A stretch of 64,000 nucleotides of DNA from Thiemannella venezuelensis (GTDB lineage Bacteria; Actinomycetota; Actinomycetes; Streptosporangiales; Streptosporangiaceae): assembly GCF_014203605.1 (NCBI RefSeq), contig NZ_JACHJJ010000032.1, positions 1 to 64,000 on the forward strand, read 5' to 3'. The position numbers were made by a program, and so were the translations under genes. Of this stretch, positions 39,783 through 48,710 are shown piece by piece; the stretch's first letter is position 1, and every line of letters starts with the position of its first letter. A model generated the notes under the pieces. It searched no databases, had not been told where the DNA came from, and was given only the letters and a program-made list of their open reading frames with translations.

Positions 39783-41237
39783 ATGTCCGTGCGTTCAATG
39801 GAGACCCTCGCGGGAGGGCGGTGGGTGAGTTCCGGCGAATGGGTGGACGTGTTCGACCCCACCGACGTCCGCGAGCCCGCCGTGCGCGTCCCGGCCCTGA
39901 CGGCCGAGGACGTCAGACGCGCCTACGACGACGCTGAGGCGGGCTTCGCCGTCTGGCGCGGGACCTCCCCCTTCTCCCGTGCCCGGGTGATGTACGACGC
40001 GGCCGCCCTGCTGCGCGCGCGGGTGGCGGAGATCGCCGAGGACCTCGTCACGGAGATGGGCAAGACCCGGGCCGAGGCCCAGGGCGAGGTCGGCAAGGCC
40101 GCGGACTTCCTCGAGTACTACGCCTCCGTCGCCCGCGACGGATACGGCACCCTCATCCACGACGCCCGGCCGCAGACGAAGGCGAGCTTCCACCGCGAGC
40201 CGATCGGCGTGGTGCTGGCCATCACCCCGTGGAACGACCCGCTGCTGACTCCCGCCCGCAAGCTCGCCCCCGCACTCGCGGCGGGCAACTCCGCGGTACT
40301 CAAGCCGGCCAGTGAGACCCCCATGTCCTCGCTCCACCTGGCGCGGGCACTGCACGACGCGGGCCTGCCCGCCGGTGTGCTCAACGTCGTCACCGGCCGC
40401 ACGGCCGACATCTCCGACGCCCTGCTCGGCGACGAGCGGATCGCGGCGCTCACCTTCACCGGGAGCAACGCGGTCGGCGACCGCATACGCCTGGCGCTGG
40501 CCGCCCGCAACGTCCGCTTCCAGGCGGAGCTGGGCGGCAAGAACGCCACGGTGGTGCTGGCGGACGCGGACCTCGACGCCGCGGCCGGCGCCGTCGTCGC
40601 CGCCGCGTTCGGCCAGGCCGGCCAGCGGTGCACCGCCACGAGCCGCGTCCTCGTCGAGCGCTCCGTGCACGACCGGTTCGCCGAGCTCCTGCGGGAGAAG
40701 GCGACCGCGCTGCGCGTCGGCCCCGGCAAGGACCCCGCGACCTCGGTCGGCCCGCTCGTGAGCCCCGCGCAGCGCGACAGCGTGCTGGGTGACATCGCCC
40801 TCGCCGTCAAGCAGGGCGCGACCGTCTGCACCGGCGGCGACGTGCCGGCCGGCGACGCCCTCGCGAACGGGTGCTACGTCAGCCCCACGATCCTGACCGG
40901 CGTCACGCCAGAGATGGATATCTGGCGCCACGAGGTCTTCGGCCCGGTCCTCGTCCTGCGGCCGGTCGACGGCCTCGACGAGGCCATCGACGGGGTGAAC
41001 GACTCCGACTTCGGGCTCGCCGCCGCCGTCTTCACGCAGAACCTGGCCGCCGCCCACCGCTTCATCGACGAGGCGGACTGCGGGCAGGTCGCGGTCAACA
41101 CGACCACGTCCGGCTGGGACGTGCACCACCCCTTCGGGGGGTTCCGCGACTCCGGCTCCCCCTTCAAGGAGCAGGGTTTCGAGGCGCTGCGCTTCTACAC
41201 CCGGGTCAAGACCGTCGCGATCCACTTCGGCGCATGA
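39783..41237 (+). CDS. NAD-dependent aldehyde dehydrogenase
   Basis: A 484-residue aldehyde dehydrogenase with catalytic Asn ('AITPWNDPLLT'), Glu ('AELGGKNATVV') and Cys ('GQAGQRCTATS'). It is close to ketoglutarate- and succinate-semialdehyde dehydrogenases. A flavin-dependent 2-hydroxyglutarate-type oxidase follows, so a route to 2-oxoglutarate-like acids is possible (inference). GAGGAG precedes the ATG. Note 'PWND' where 'PWNF/Y' is usual. Confidence 0.86.
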   Translation: MSVRSMETLAGGRWVSSGEWVDVFDPTDVREPAVRVPALTAEDVRRAYDDAEAGFAVWRGTSPFSRARVMYDAAALLRARVAEIAEDLVTEMGKTRAEAQGEVGKAADFLEYYASVARDGYGTLIHDARPQTKASFHREPIGVVLAITPWNDPLLTPARKLAPALAAGNSAVLKPASETPMSSLHLARALHDAGLPAGVLNVVTGRTADISDALLGDERIAALTFTGSNAVGDRIRLALAARNVRFQAELGGKNATVVLADADLDAAAGAVVAAAFGQAGQRCTATSRVLVERSVHDRFAELLREKATALRVGPGKDPATSVGPLVSPAQRDSVLGDIALAVKQGATVCTGGDVPAGDALANGCYVSPTILTGVTPEMDIWRHEVFGPVLVLRPVDGLDEAIDGVNDSDFGLAAAVFTQNLAAAHRFIDEADCGQVAVNTTTSGWDVHHPFGGFRDSGSPFKEQGFEALRFYTRVKTVAIHFGA

Positions 41238-41282
41238 CGGCTCTCATCCACGCGGAGCACCGTGAGCGGGGGGACGCCGCAC

Positions 41283-42491
41283 ATGGCTGACCAGACCGTC
41301 GGCATCATCGGAGCCGGTATCGTCGGCCTGGCGATCGGCCGCGAGCTCACCCGCAGGCGGCCGGGCACACGCGTCCTCGTGCTGGAGAAGGAGGAGCGGG
41401 TGGCCGCCCATCAGACCGGCCACAACTCCGGCGTCGTCCACGCGGGCATCTACTACACGCCCGGCAGCCTCAAGGCCCGGTTGTGCACCCGCGGTGCCGC
41501 CCTGCTGCGCGAGTACTGCGCCGACCGCGGGCTGCCGTACGACGAGTGCGGCAAGCTGGTCGTGGCCGTCACCGGCGAGGACGTGGCCCGGATGGACGCG
41601 CTGTACGCCCGTGCCGGCGCGAACGCCGTGCCGGGGCTGCGTCGCATCGGCGCCGCCGAGATCCGCGAGATCGAGCCGCACGCCACCGGCCTGGCGGCCC
41701 TGCACTCGCCCCGCACGGCCATCACCGACTACACGCGCATCGCGCAGTCCTTCGCCGACGACATCGCCGCGGCCGGCGGCGAGGTACGGCTCGGCTTCCC
41801 GGTCACGGGTATCACCACCGAGACCGGCGGCGCGCTGCGGGTCGCCTCCGGAGAGGCGTCGGTGACGGTGGACCAGCTGATCGTCTGCGCCGGCCTGCAC
41901 TCCGACGCCGTCGCCGGACTGGCCGGGGACGCCGCCGCGCCGCGGATCATCCCGTTCCGCGGCGAGTACATGCACATCCGCCCGGAGAAGGCCCCCATGG
42001 TGCGCGGGCTCATCTACCCCGTGCCCGATCCCCGCTACCCGTTCCTGGGCGTGCACTTCACCCGGCGGGTCTCCGGCGCGGTCGAGGTCGGCCCGAACGC
42101 GGTGCTGGCCTTCGCCCGCGAGGGCTACCGCCTCACGGACGTGTGCCTGGCGGACCTGCGCGGCATCGCGTCCTGGCCCGGCATGTGGCGCATGGCGGCG
42201 CAGCACTGGCGGACCGGCGTCAAGGAGATGTACGGCTCGCTCTCCAAGCGCGCCTACATGAAGGCCGCGCGGCGGTACGTGCCCGAGATCGGCGCCAAGG
42301 ACGTCGTTCGCGCCGGAGCGGGCGTCCGGGCGCAGGCCCTCGACCGCGACGGCAGCCTGGTCGACGACTTCCGCATCCACCGGCTCGGGCCGGTCACTGC
42401 GGTCCGCAACGCCCCCTCGCCGGCGGCGACGTCGTGCATGGCCATCGCCGAGCACGTCCTCGACGCCATCGACGGCGAGAACGGGTCGTGA
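41283..42491 (+). CDS. lhgO: L-2-hydroxyglutarate oxidase-like flavoenzyme
   Basis: A 402-residue FAD-dependent oxidase of the LhgO/DAO family. It has the N-terminal Rossmann motif 'VGIIGAGIVGLAIGREL', the diagnostic 'HNSGVVHAGIYYTPGSLKARLC', 'IIPFRGEYMHIRPEK' and C-terminal 'AGAGVRAQALDRDGSLVDDF'. LhgO converts L-2-hydroxyglutarate to 2-oxoglutarate with electrons passing to the respiratory chain. In this operon an altered 2-hydroxy acid could be the substrate. The ATG at 41283 is preferred; a GTG at 41262 is in frame. Confidence 0.83.
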   Translation: MADQTVGIIGAGIVGLAIGRELTRRRPGTRVLVLEKEERVAAHQTGHNSGVVHAGIYYTPGSLKARLCTRGAALLREYCADRGLPYDECGKLVVAVTGEDVARMDALYARAGANAVPGLRRIGAAEIREIEPHATGLAALHSPRTAITDYTRIAQSFADDIAAAGGEVRLGFPVTGITTETGGALRVASGEASVTVDQLIVCAGLHSDAVAGLAGDAAAPRIIPFRGEYMHIRPEKAPMVRGLIYPVPDPRYPFLGVHFTRRVSGAVEVGPNAVLAFAREGYRLTDVCLADLRGIASWPGMWRMAAQHWRTGVKEMYGSLSKRAYMKAARRYVPEIGAKDVVRAGAGVRAQALDRDGSLVDDFRIHRLGPVTAVRNAPSPAATSCMAIAEHVLDAIDGENGS

Positions 42492-42514
42492 CGCGCTCGG
42501 GAACCGTCCGGTTC

Positions 42515-42533
42515 GCGCAACAACCGATTGCGC
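42515..42533. promoter_or_regulatory. Operator-like dyad GCGCAAC-N5-ATTGCGC
   Basis: GCGCAAC-AACCG-ATTGCGC is the third clear copy of the shared palindrome (others at 3258 and 26291). It lies in the 130-base gap before the amidohydrolase, suggesting an internal promoter there. Confidence 0.55.
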
Positions 42534-42621
42534 GTCGCGGACTCCGCAGAGCCCGGTTCCGGCTCTAACGTCTAACTCACATCCCACCCCCACACCCCGC
42601 TCACCACAGAAGGAAGTGCAC

Positions 42622-43482
42622 ATGTTCGTCGTCGACTCCCAGGTCCACATCTGGAAGGAAGAGACCCCCGACCGCCCCTGGGTCCCGGGCGCGCGCGAGC
42701 GCATCCGCCTCAACGGCCACCGGGAGGACCCGTTCAGCTTCGAGGAGTGCCTGGAGCTGATGGACGAGGCCGGTGTCAACCGGGCGCTCATCCTGCCGCC
42801 GTCGTGGGAGGGCGACCGCGTCGACTACGCCCTGGAGGCGTGCGAGGCACACCCCGACCGGTTCGGCATCATGGCCCGCGTCCCGCAGAACAAGCCGGCC
42901 GAGGGCGCGGCCATGCTGCGCGACTTCGCGCAGAACCCGTACATCAAGGGCACCCGGCTGACCTTCCACCGGCCCCAGGACCGCAACTGGATGATCGACG
43001 GCACCAACGACTGGTACTGGCCGCTCGCCGAGGAACTGGGCATCCCCACCATGGTGCACGCGCCGATCTGGAAGGCCGAGCTGGGCGCCATCGCCGAGCG
43101 CCACCCCGACTTGAAGATCATTATCGACCACATGGGCATCATGGCCCGCTGCGTCGACGACGCCATCGGCTACTGGGTGCAGGAGACCGCGGACCTGCAC
43201 AAGCACCCGAACATCTACGTCAAGGTGTCGGCGCTGCCGGGTTACTCCACGCACCCCTTCCCCAACCTCAACATCGAGAAGTACGTCCGCGAGATGGTCG
43301 ACAAGATGGGGCCCCAGCGCTGCTTCTGGGGCACCGACATCACGCGGCTGCTCGGCCACGGCCTGACGTACACCGACACGATCGAGCAGTTCACCAAGCA
43401 CTTCGACTTCACTGCCGAGGAGCTTGAGTGGATCATGGGGCGGGGCATCTCCGAGTGCCTCGGCTGGCCGATCGAGGGCTGA
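42622..43482 (+). CDS. Amidohydrolase-2 family protein
   Basis: A 286-residue TIM-barrel hydrolase/decarboxylase ('FVVDSQVHIWKEE', 'LKIIIDHMGIMA', 'RCFWGTDITRL'), with the metal His and the catalytic Asp present. The family includes lactonases and non-oxidative decarboxylases of aromatic acids. The ATG at 42622 follows AGGAAG by five bases; an in-frame GTG lies six bases earlier. It precedes a ThDP enzyme, repeating the pairing seen in the region 2 operon. Confidence 0.82.
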   Translation: MFVVDSQVHIWKEETPDRPWVPGARERIRLNGHREDPFSFEECLELMDEAGVNRALILPPSWEGDRVDYALEACEAHPDRFGIMARVPQNKPAEGAAMLRDFAQNPYIKGTRLTFHRPQDRNWMIDGTNDWYWPLAEELGIPTMVHAPIWKAELGAIAERHPDLKIIIDHMGIMARCVDDAIGYWVQETADLHKHPNIYVKVSALPGYSTHPFPNLNIEKYVREMVDKMGPQRCFWGTDITRLLGHGLTYTDTIEQFTKHFDFTAEELEWIMGRGISECLGWPIEG

Positions 43483-43488
43483 GGCGTC

Positions 43489-45189
43489 GTGACACACCGT
43501 GCCGACGGCGGCGACGCCGTCATCTCAGCGTTCAACGCGATCGGCTCCGACTACGTCTTCTCCTCACCCGGCTCCGAGTGGGCGCCGGTGTGGGAGTCGC
43601 TGGCCCGGCGCCACCGCGACGGACTGCCCTGCCCGAAGTACCTCGACCTGACGCACGAGACCGTCGCCGTCGGCATGGCCACCGGCTACGGCCTCGTCAC
43701 CCGCCGCGCCCAGGGCGTCCTGCTGCACGCCGGTCCCGGCCTGCTGCAGGGCTCGTGCGCCATCCACGGCGCGCTCCTGGCCGGCGTCCCGATGGTGGTG
43801 GCCTCCTCGGAGTCCACCACCTACGGAGACGGCCCCGGGCCGGACCCGGGCGGGCAGTGGTACCGCAACCTCTCGGTCGTCGGCGGCCCGCACCTGCTGG
43901 CACAGCCGTTCGTGAAGTGGGCCAACCAGGCCGCGAGCGTCTCCACCCTGTTCACGATGACGACCCGCTCGGCCGAGATGGCCGAGCGGGCCCCGGCCGG
44001 GCCGGTCTACCTCAACGTCCCCCTCGAGGTCCTGCTGGAGCCGTGGGAGGAGCGCGAGGAGACGCCGGTCGCCCCCAAGGGCTCGACGGTCAGTTCTCCC
44101 GCCGAGATCAGGACGGTCCTCTCCCTGCTCGCCGAGGCGGAGAACCCGGTCATCGTCACCGAGACCGCCGGCCGCGAGGCCGGCGGCATGGAGGCCCTCG
44201 TCGAGCTCGCCGAGGCCCTGAGGATCCCGGTGGTCGAACCGAACTCGGCCGTGTGCGTGAACTTCCCCCGGACGCACGAGCTCCACGCCGGCGGCGACAT
44301 CGAGCCCTTCATGGACACCGCCGACCTGATCGTCCTGGTCAACTGCCGGGCGCCGTTCTACCCGCCGAGCAGGCGGCCGGCGCACGCGAAGATCGTGGTG
44401 ATCGACGAGGTCCCGCAGCGCCCGCACATCGCCTACCAGGTGCTGTACGCCGACCACTACCTGGAGGGCGGGGTCGCCGCCACCCTGGCGGAGATGGCCC
44501 GGCTGGCCCGCGAGACGCCCGTGCCCGCGGACCTGCTCCTGCGGCGGCGCGAGGCGCAGTCGGCCCGGCGCGCCGCGGAGACGGCGGCGATCGAGAAGGC
44601 CGAGGAGCGGGCCGCGGGCGTCCAGGAGATCGATCCGGTCCTGGTGGCCGCCACGCTGCGCGAGCTGCTCGCCGACGACGACCCGATCATCGTCGACGAG
44701 ACCATCACCCACAGCCGGGTCGTGCAGCGCCACCTGCTCCGCTCGACCCCCGACTCCTACTTCTACGTGCAGGGCGGCCTCGGCCAGGGGATCGCCGTGG
44801 CGCTGGGGGTCAAGCTCGCCGCGCAGGAGCGGCCCGTCGTCCTGACGATCGGCGACGGCGCGTTCATGTACAACCCCGTCATCCAGTCGCTCGACGCCGC
44901 ACGGGCCAACGGCCTGCCGCTGCTGATCGTCATCTTCAACAACCGCAAGTACCTGTCCATGAAGATGAACCACCTGCGGTTCTATCCCGACGGCGCGGCG
45001 GTGCAGACCGGCGAGTTCCTCGGGGTGGACCTCAGCGGTCAGCCGGAGCTGGCGAGCTTCGCCGAGCCGTTCGGCATGCACGCCGAGGCCGTCGAGCGCG
45101 CCGACGAGCTGGCCGGGGCCCTGTCTCGGGCGCTGAAGTCCGTACGCGACGGCACGACCGCGGTCGTCAACATCTCCGTTTCCCGCTGA
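43489..45189 (+). CDS. ThDP-dependent enzyme, acetolactate synthase-like
   Basis: A 566-residue ThDP enzyme with the PYR-domain Glu in 'LDLTHETVAVGMATGYG', a central domain 'NPVIVTETAGREAGGM', and PP-domain motif 'TIGDGAFMYNPVIQSLDAA' to 'VIFNNRKY'. A basic, Glu/Arg-rich segment around 'LLRRREAQSARRAAE' joins the domains. The reaction (decarboxylation or carboligation of a 2-oxo acid) cannot be decided. It starts at GTG 43489, six bases after the amidohydrolase stop. Confidence 0.82.
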   Translation: MTHRADGGDAVISAFNAIGSDYVFSSPGSEWAPVWESLARRHRDGLPCPKYLDLTHETVAVGMATGYGLVTRRAQGVLLHAGPGLLQGSCAIHGALLAGVPMVVASSESTTYGDGPGPDPGGQWYRNLSVVGGPHLLAQPFVKWANQAASVSTLFTMTTRSAEMAERAPAGPVYLNVPLEVLLEPWEEREETPVAPKGSTVSSPAEIRTVLSLLAEAENPVIVTETAGREAGGMEALVELAEALRIPVVEPNSAVCVNFPRTHELHAGGDIEPFMDTADLIVLVNCRAPFYPPSRRPAHAKIVVIDEVPQRPHIAYQVLYADHYLEGGVAATLAEMARLARETPVPADLLLRRREAQSARRAAETAAIEKAEERAAGVQEIDPVLVAATLRELLADDDPIIVDETITHSRVVQRHLLRSTPDSYFYVQGGLGQGIAVALGVKLAAQERPVVLTIGDGAFMYNPVIQSLDAARANGLPLLIVIFNNRKYLSMKMNHLRFYPDGAAVQTGEFLGVDLSGQPELASFAEPFGMHAEAVERADELAGALSRALKSVRDGTTAVVNISVSR

Positions 45190-45255
45190 CGCCGCACCAC
45201 CGAGGACGCCCCACCCGCGGCGCCGTACCACCGACCACAGACCGGAGCACCATCC

Positions 45256-46329
45256 ATGCCACCAGCGGCGAAAGTCGTGATCCCCGCCGACGAGCTGACC
45301 GCCTTCGTGACCGACCTCTTCACCCGGTCCGGAACCAGTCCCGACCACGCCCGTACGATCAGCGACGTCCTGATCTGGGCGAGCCTGCGCGGCGTCGACT
45401 CCCACGGCGTCTCCCGGGTTCCCCGCTACCTCGAACTGCTCGGCTCCGGCGAGGCGAACGCCGCGCCGGACATCCGGACGGCCTCGGGGGCGTCCGGGGT
45501 CGCCGTCATCGACGCCGACCGGGCTCCCGGTCCCGTCGCCCTCACCGCGGCCGCCGCCGAAGCGGGGGTCCGAGCCCGCTCGTGCGGCATCGGGGCGGTC
45601 GCGGTCCGCCGTACCGTGCACACCGGCGCCATCGGCTACTACACCTCGAAGATCGCCGAAGAGGGGCTCATCGGCATCGGCTTCGTCGCCGGGATGCCCA
45701 ACATGAGCTACACCGGGGCGAAGGGCGCGGCGGTGGCGACCAGCCCGCTGGCCATCGCCGTACCGGCTGCGGGGCGCCCGCCGGTGCTGCTCGACATGGC
45801 GACCGCCACGATCGCGCTCGGCAAGATCGCCCAGTACCGGAACAGCGGGCAGCCGCTGCCGGAAGGCGCCGCGGCCACCGCCGACGGCGTCCCCACCACC
45901 GACCCGAACCTCGCCAAGATGCCACTGCCGATGGGCGGCGCCAAGGGCGCGGGCATGTCGCTGGTGTTCGAGCTGATCACCAGCGTCCTGGTCCAGGCGC
46001 CGATCCTCGCCTCGTTCCACAGCAACGACCCCGAGGGCAGGGTACATCGGCAGAACGCCCTGATCATCGCCATCGACCCGGCGGCGTTCGGCGCCGGCGA
46101 CGAGTTCGCCGCCGCCGTCGGCACCACGGTCGAGACGCTCAAGGGGCTGCCGAGGGCGGACGGTGTGGACGAGATCTTCTACCCCGGCGAGCGCAGCGCG
46201 GGGACCGCGGTCGCCCGAGCCGCCGACGGCATCCCGGTGGGGCCGAAGGTGTGGAAGGAACTCGTCGCCGCCGCGGACGGACTGGGCGTGAAGGTTCCCG
46301 GCCCGGTCACCGCCCCCGGGCATTCCTGA
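45256..46329 (+). CDS. Ldh2/malate-lactate dehydrogenase family oxidoreductase
   Basis: A 357-residue NAD(P)-dependent dehydrogenase of the LDH2/MDH2 type ('SLRGVDSHGVSRVPRYLELL', 'GIGFVAGMPNMSYTGAKGAAVATSPLAIAVPA', 'LPMGGAKGAGMSLVFELI'). The 'DSHG' motif carries the catalytic His. The family includes ureidoglycolate, sulfolactate and diketogulonate-type enzymes. It would oxidise or reduce a 2-hydroxy acid linked to the neighbouring oxidase and decarboxylase. Confidence 0.85.
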   Translation: MPPAAKVVIPADELTAFVTDLFTRSGTSPDHARTISDVLIWASLRGVDSHGVSRVPRYLELLGSGEANAAPDIRTASGASGVAVIDADRAPGPVALTAAAAEAGVRARSCGIGAVAVRRTVHTGAIGYYTSKIAEEGLIGIGFVAGMPNMSYTGAKGAAVATSPLAIAVPAAGRPPVLLDMATATIALGKIAQYRNSGQPLPEGAAATADGVPTTDPNLAKMPLPMGGAKGAGMSLVFELITSVLVQAPILASFHSNDPEGRVHRQNALIIAIDPAAFGAGDEFAAAVGTTVETLKGLPRADGVDEIFYPGERSAGTAVARAADGIPVGPKVWKELVAAADGLGVKVPGPVTAPGHS

Positions 46330-46356
46330 GCCGCAGACGGTCACCGAGGAGCGCAC

Positions 46357-47196
46357 ATGACCGAACGTCCGGGCCGCAGGAACCCGCGGGTCACCCACGC
46401 GCGGGTGCAGCGCGTCGAGCGGCTCACCCCCCATATGATCCGCGTCGTGCTGGGCGGTCCCGGCCTGGCGGGATTCCCCGCGGGCCGGTACACCGACCAC
46501 TACATCAAGCTGCTGTTCCCCGCCGAAGGCGTGACCTACCCGGAGCCGTTCGACCTCCAGCGCATCCGGGCCGAGCTGCCGCGCGAGCAGTGGCCGCGGA
46601 TGCGCACCTACACCGTGCGCCGCTGGGATGCGGAGGCATGCGAGCTCTCCGTCGACCTCCTCCACCACGGGGAGGAGGGTCTCGCCGGACCGTGGGCCGC
46701 CCGCGTCCGGCCCGGCGACGAGGTGCGCTTCGCCGGGCCCGGCGGTGGGTACGCGCCCGATCCGGCCGCCGACTGGCACCTGCTGGCCGGTGACGAGAGC
46801 GCGCTCCCCGCCATCGCGGCCGCCCTGGAGCGGTTGCCGGAGGGTACGCGGGCGTACGCGTTCATCGAGGTCGGCGGCCCCGAAGAAGAGCAGAAGCTGG
46901 ACATCTCCGGCGGCGTCTCGGTCACCTGGCTGCACCGGGGCGACGCCCGCGTCGGTGACGCCCTCGTCCGCGCGGTCCGCGACCTCGACTTCCCGCCCGG
47001 CGAGGTCCAGGCGTTCGTGCATGGGGAGGCGGGCTTCGTCAGAGAACTCCGCCGGCTCCTACGCATCGAGCGCGGCGTGCCCGCCGAGCGGCTGTCCATC
47101 TCGGGCTACTGGCGCGCGGGCCAGGACGAGGACGGCTGGCAGGCCGCCAAGCGTGAGTGGAACCGCCGGATCGAGGAGGAGCAGGAGAAGGGATGA
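46357..47196 (+). CDS. Siderophore-interacting-type flavoreductase
   Basis: A 279-residue FAD-binding protein of the siderophore-interacting (ViuB/YqjH) family. The flavin motif is 'RMRTYTVRRWD', followed by 'LLHHGEEGLAGPWAARVRPGDEVRFAGPGGGY' and NAD(P)-domain motifs 'DWHLLAGDESALPAIAAALE' and 'FVHGEAGFVRELRRLL'. Normally these reduce ferric siderophores. Being last in an enzyme operon, it might instead supply electrons (inference). GAGGAG precedes the ATG; a strong terminator follows. Confidence 0.86.
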   Translation: MTERPGRRNPRVTHARVQRVERLTPHMIRVVLGGPGLAGFPAGRYTDHYIKLLFPAEGVTYPEPFDLQRIRAELPREQWPRMRTYTVRRWDAEACELSVDLLHHGEEGLAGPWAARVRPGDEVRFAGPGGGYAPDPAADWHLLAGDESALPAIAAALERLPEGTRAYAFIEVGGPEEEQKLDISGGVSVTWLHRGDARVGDALVRAVRDLDFPPGEVQAFVHGEAGFVRELRRLLRIERGVPAERLSISGYWRAGQDEDGWQAAKREWNRRIEEEQEKG

Positions 47197-47198
47197 GC

Positions 47199-47248
47199 CC
47201 GTCGTACGCCCTGCCGCCCCGCACCGGACGAGGCAGGGCGTACGACGG
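47199..47248 (+). terminator. Strong terminator after flavoreductase gene
   Basis: A perfect 17-base stem (47199-47215 with 47232-47248, right arm GGCAGGGCGTACGACGG) with a 16-base loop begins three bases after the stop and is followed by TGCTTTT. It is a clear intrinsic terminator. Confidence 0.8.
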
Positions 47249-47461
47249 TGCTTTTCCGATCCGGAGGGACGGGCGCGCGCCATCGGGGCGGCATCGGCCG
47301 GGATTCGGCCTGCGAGCGGGCCTGGTCGATCTTCTGCGCCGGGACCCTGCGGAGGTGTGCCGCCCGGCGCCACCCGCCCGGTACCGCACGCACCGGAGAC
47401 CTTGATTCGCGAGTTCCGTGATGCATGCGTTTCCTGTGATGTTTGCTTGCACAGTGCGTCA

Positions 47462-47490
47462 TTGACGGTCATTTTGGCGGCCCATAGCCT
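47462..47490 (+). promoter_or_regulatory. Candidate promoter of binding protein/kinase unit
   Basis: TTGACG (47462-47467) and TAGCCT (47485-47490) with a 17-base spacer, about 55 bases before the start codon. The -35 box is near consensus. Confidence 0.45.
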
Positions 47491-47544
47491 CCCTGAATCT
47501 CGGGGATCCGGGAACCGATCCATCGGTGATTCCGAGGAGGACCA

Positions 47545-48642
47545 ATGGTTCTGTCGTTCTCCGCATGCCCGTCGCGGGCGGTCCGCGCCCGGACGGCCCT
47601 GGCGGCGACCGGTCTGCTGGCCGTCGCGTGCGGCGGCCCGTCGTCCGCGAGGGCCGGGGCGGGCGGTGGAGAAGCGGACGGCAAGGCTCCCGAGGACATC
47701 AGGATCGCCTACGTCGGCGCCGCTCGGAACCTCAACTATTCGACCGAGATGATGCGGGGAGCCGCCTACGCGGGCAGGGAGGCAGGAGTCGACGTCGAGG
47801 TCGTCGCCCCACCGGGCCCCGATGGCCCCGGGCAGGTCGCCCTCTTCCGCCGGGTCGCCGCCGACGCCGTGGACGGCATAGCGGTCATGACCCTGAACCC
47901 GGACCTGTTCCCGGCACCCATCGCGGAGGTTGCGGGCCGGGGTGTCCCGGTCATCGCGGTGAACACCCCTGTGGCGGGCGTCAAGACCGTGGTCAGTAAC
48001 GACAACGAGGCGGCCGGCCGCCTGGCCGCCTCCACCGTGCTGGCGAACATCCCTCCCGGCACCGAGGGTGAGGTCGTCATCGGCATCACCAGCCCCGGAG
48101 TGCCCGGCCTCGAACTGCGGGCCAGGGGCATGGCCGAGGAGATCCGGGAGAAGAACCCCGACCTGAAGGTCCCCGACAGGCCTGTCGAGACGAAGCAGGC
48201 CGCCGAGGACAACTACCGGGCGTGGAGCGGTTACGTCCGCGCCCACCCCGATGCCGTGGCCTTCATGGACACCGGAGATCCGGCCACCTTCAACCTCCCG
48301 AAGATCAAAAAAGAGACGGGCGGCACCTGGCACAACATCGCGTTCGACCTGAACGACGACGGCCTGGCCGCGCTGAAGCGGGGCGATTCCGACGGCGTTG
48401 TCGACCCGCAGCACTGGTTGAAGGGCTACATCGCGGTCCGTTTGCTCATCGAGAAGGCACAGGGCAAGCGCGTCGCGATCCCCGAGGGCCTGTGGGACAG
48501 CGGCGTGAACGTCCTCACCAAGGCCAACGTGGACGACATCATCGCCCGTCAGAAGAGCGACGATTCCCGCGCGGCCTGGTACGGAAAACTGATCACCGAA
48601 CAGTTCGCCGATATCGACGCGCGCATGAAATCGCTGGGTTAG
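47545..48642 (+). CDS. Orphan sugar-type binding protein
   Basis: A 365-residue Peripla_BP_4 protein with a signal peptide ('ARTALAATGLLAVACGG', lipobox-like 'LAVAC'). Family motifs are 'DIRIAYVGAARNLNYSTEMMRGAAYAGREAGVDVEVV', 'AADAVDGIAVMTLNPDLF' and 'VPVIAVNTPVAG'. No ATPase or permease is adjacent. A sensor kinase follows 68 bases downstream, so it may bind a signal and present it to that kinase. GAGGAGGACC precedes the ATG. Confidence 0.8.
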   Translation: MVLSFSACPSRAVRARTALAATGLLAVACGGPSSARAGAGGGEADGKAPEDIRIAYVGAARNLNYSTEMMRGAAYAGREAGVDVEVVAPPGPDGPGQVALFRRVAADAVDGIAVMTLNPDLFPAPIAEVAGRGVPVIAVNTPVAGVKTVVSNDNEAAGRLAASTVLANIPPGTEGEVVIGITSPGVPGLELRARGMAEEIREKNPDLKVPDRPVETKQAAEDNYRAWSGYVRAHPDAVAFMDTGDPATFNLPKIKKETGGTWHNIAFDLNDDGLAALKRGDSDGVVDPQHWLKGYIAVRLLIEKAQGKRVAIPEGLWDSGVNVLTKANVDDIIARQKSDDSRAAWYGKLITEQFADIDARMKSLG

Positions 48643-48710
48643 CCATGGCGGCCGCATCTCTTCTTTCTTTTCTTCGCGGCGGATCCATCGACCGTCAGGG
48701 CCGGACGTCG

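Larger units (their letters stand above)
47197..47544. other. Intergenic region before orphan binding protein
   Basis: These 348 bases contain the terminator at 47199-47248 and a promoter-like pair at 47462-47490. Between 47260 and 47440 nothing convincing is seen; frames there are compositional shadows. Confidence 0.5.

Noticed and set aside
43428-47022. Very long overlapping frames on both strands (over 1,100 codons each) in region 6
   Set aside because: They run across several well-supported genes, are rich in Arg/Gly/Pro and lack recognisable motifs. They are compositional shadows of GC-rich coding DNA.
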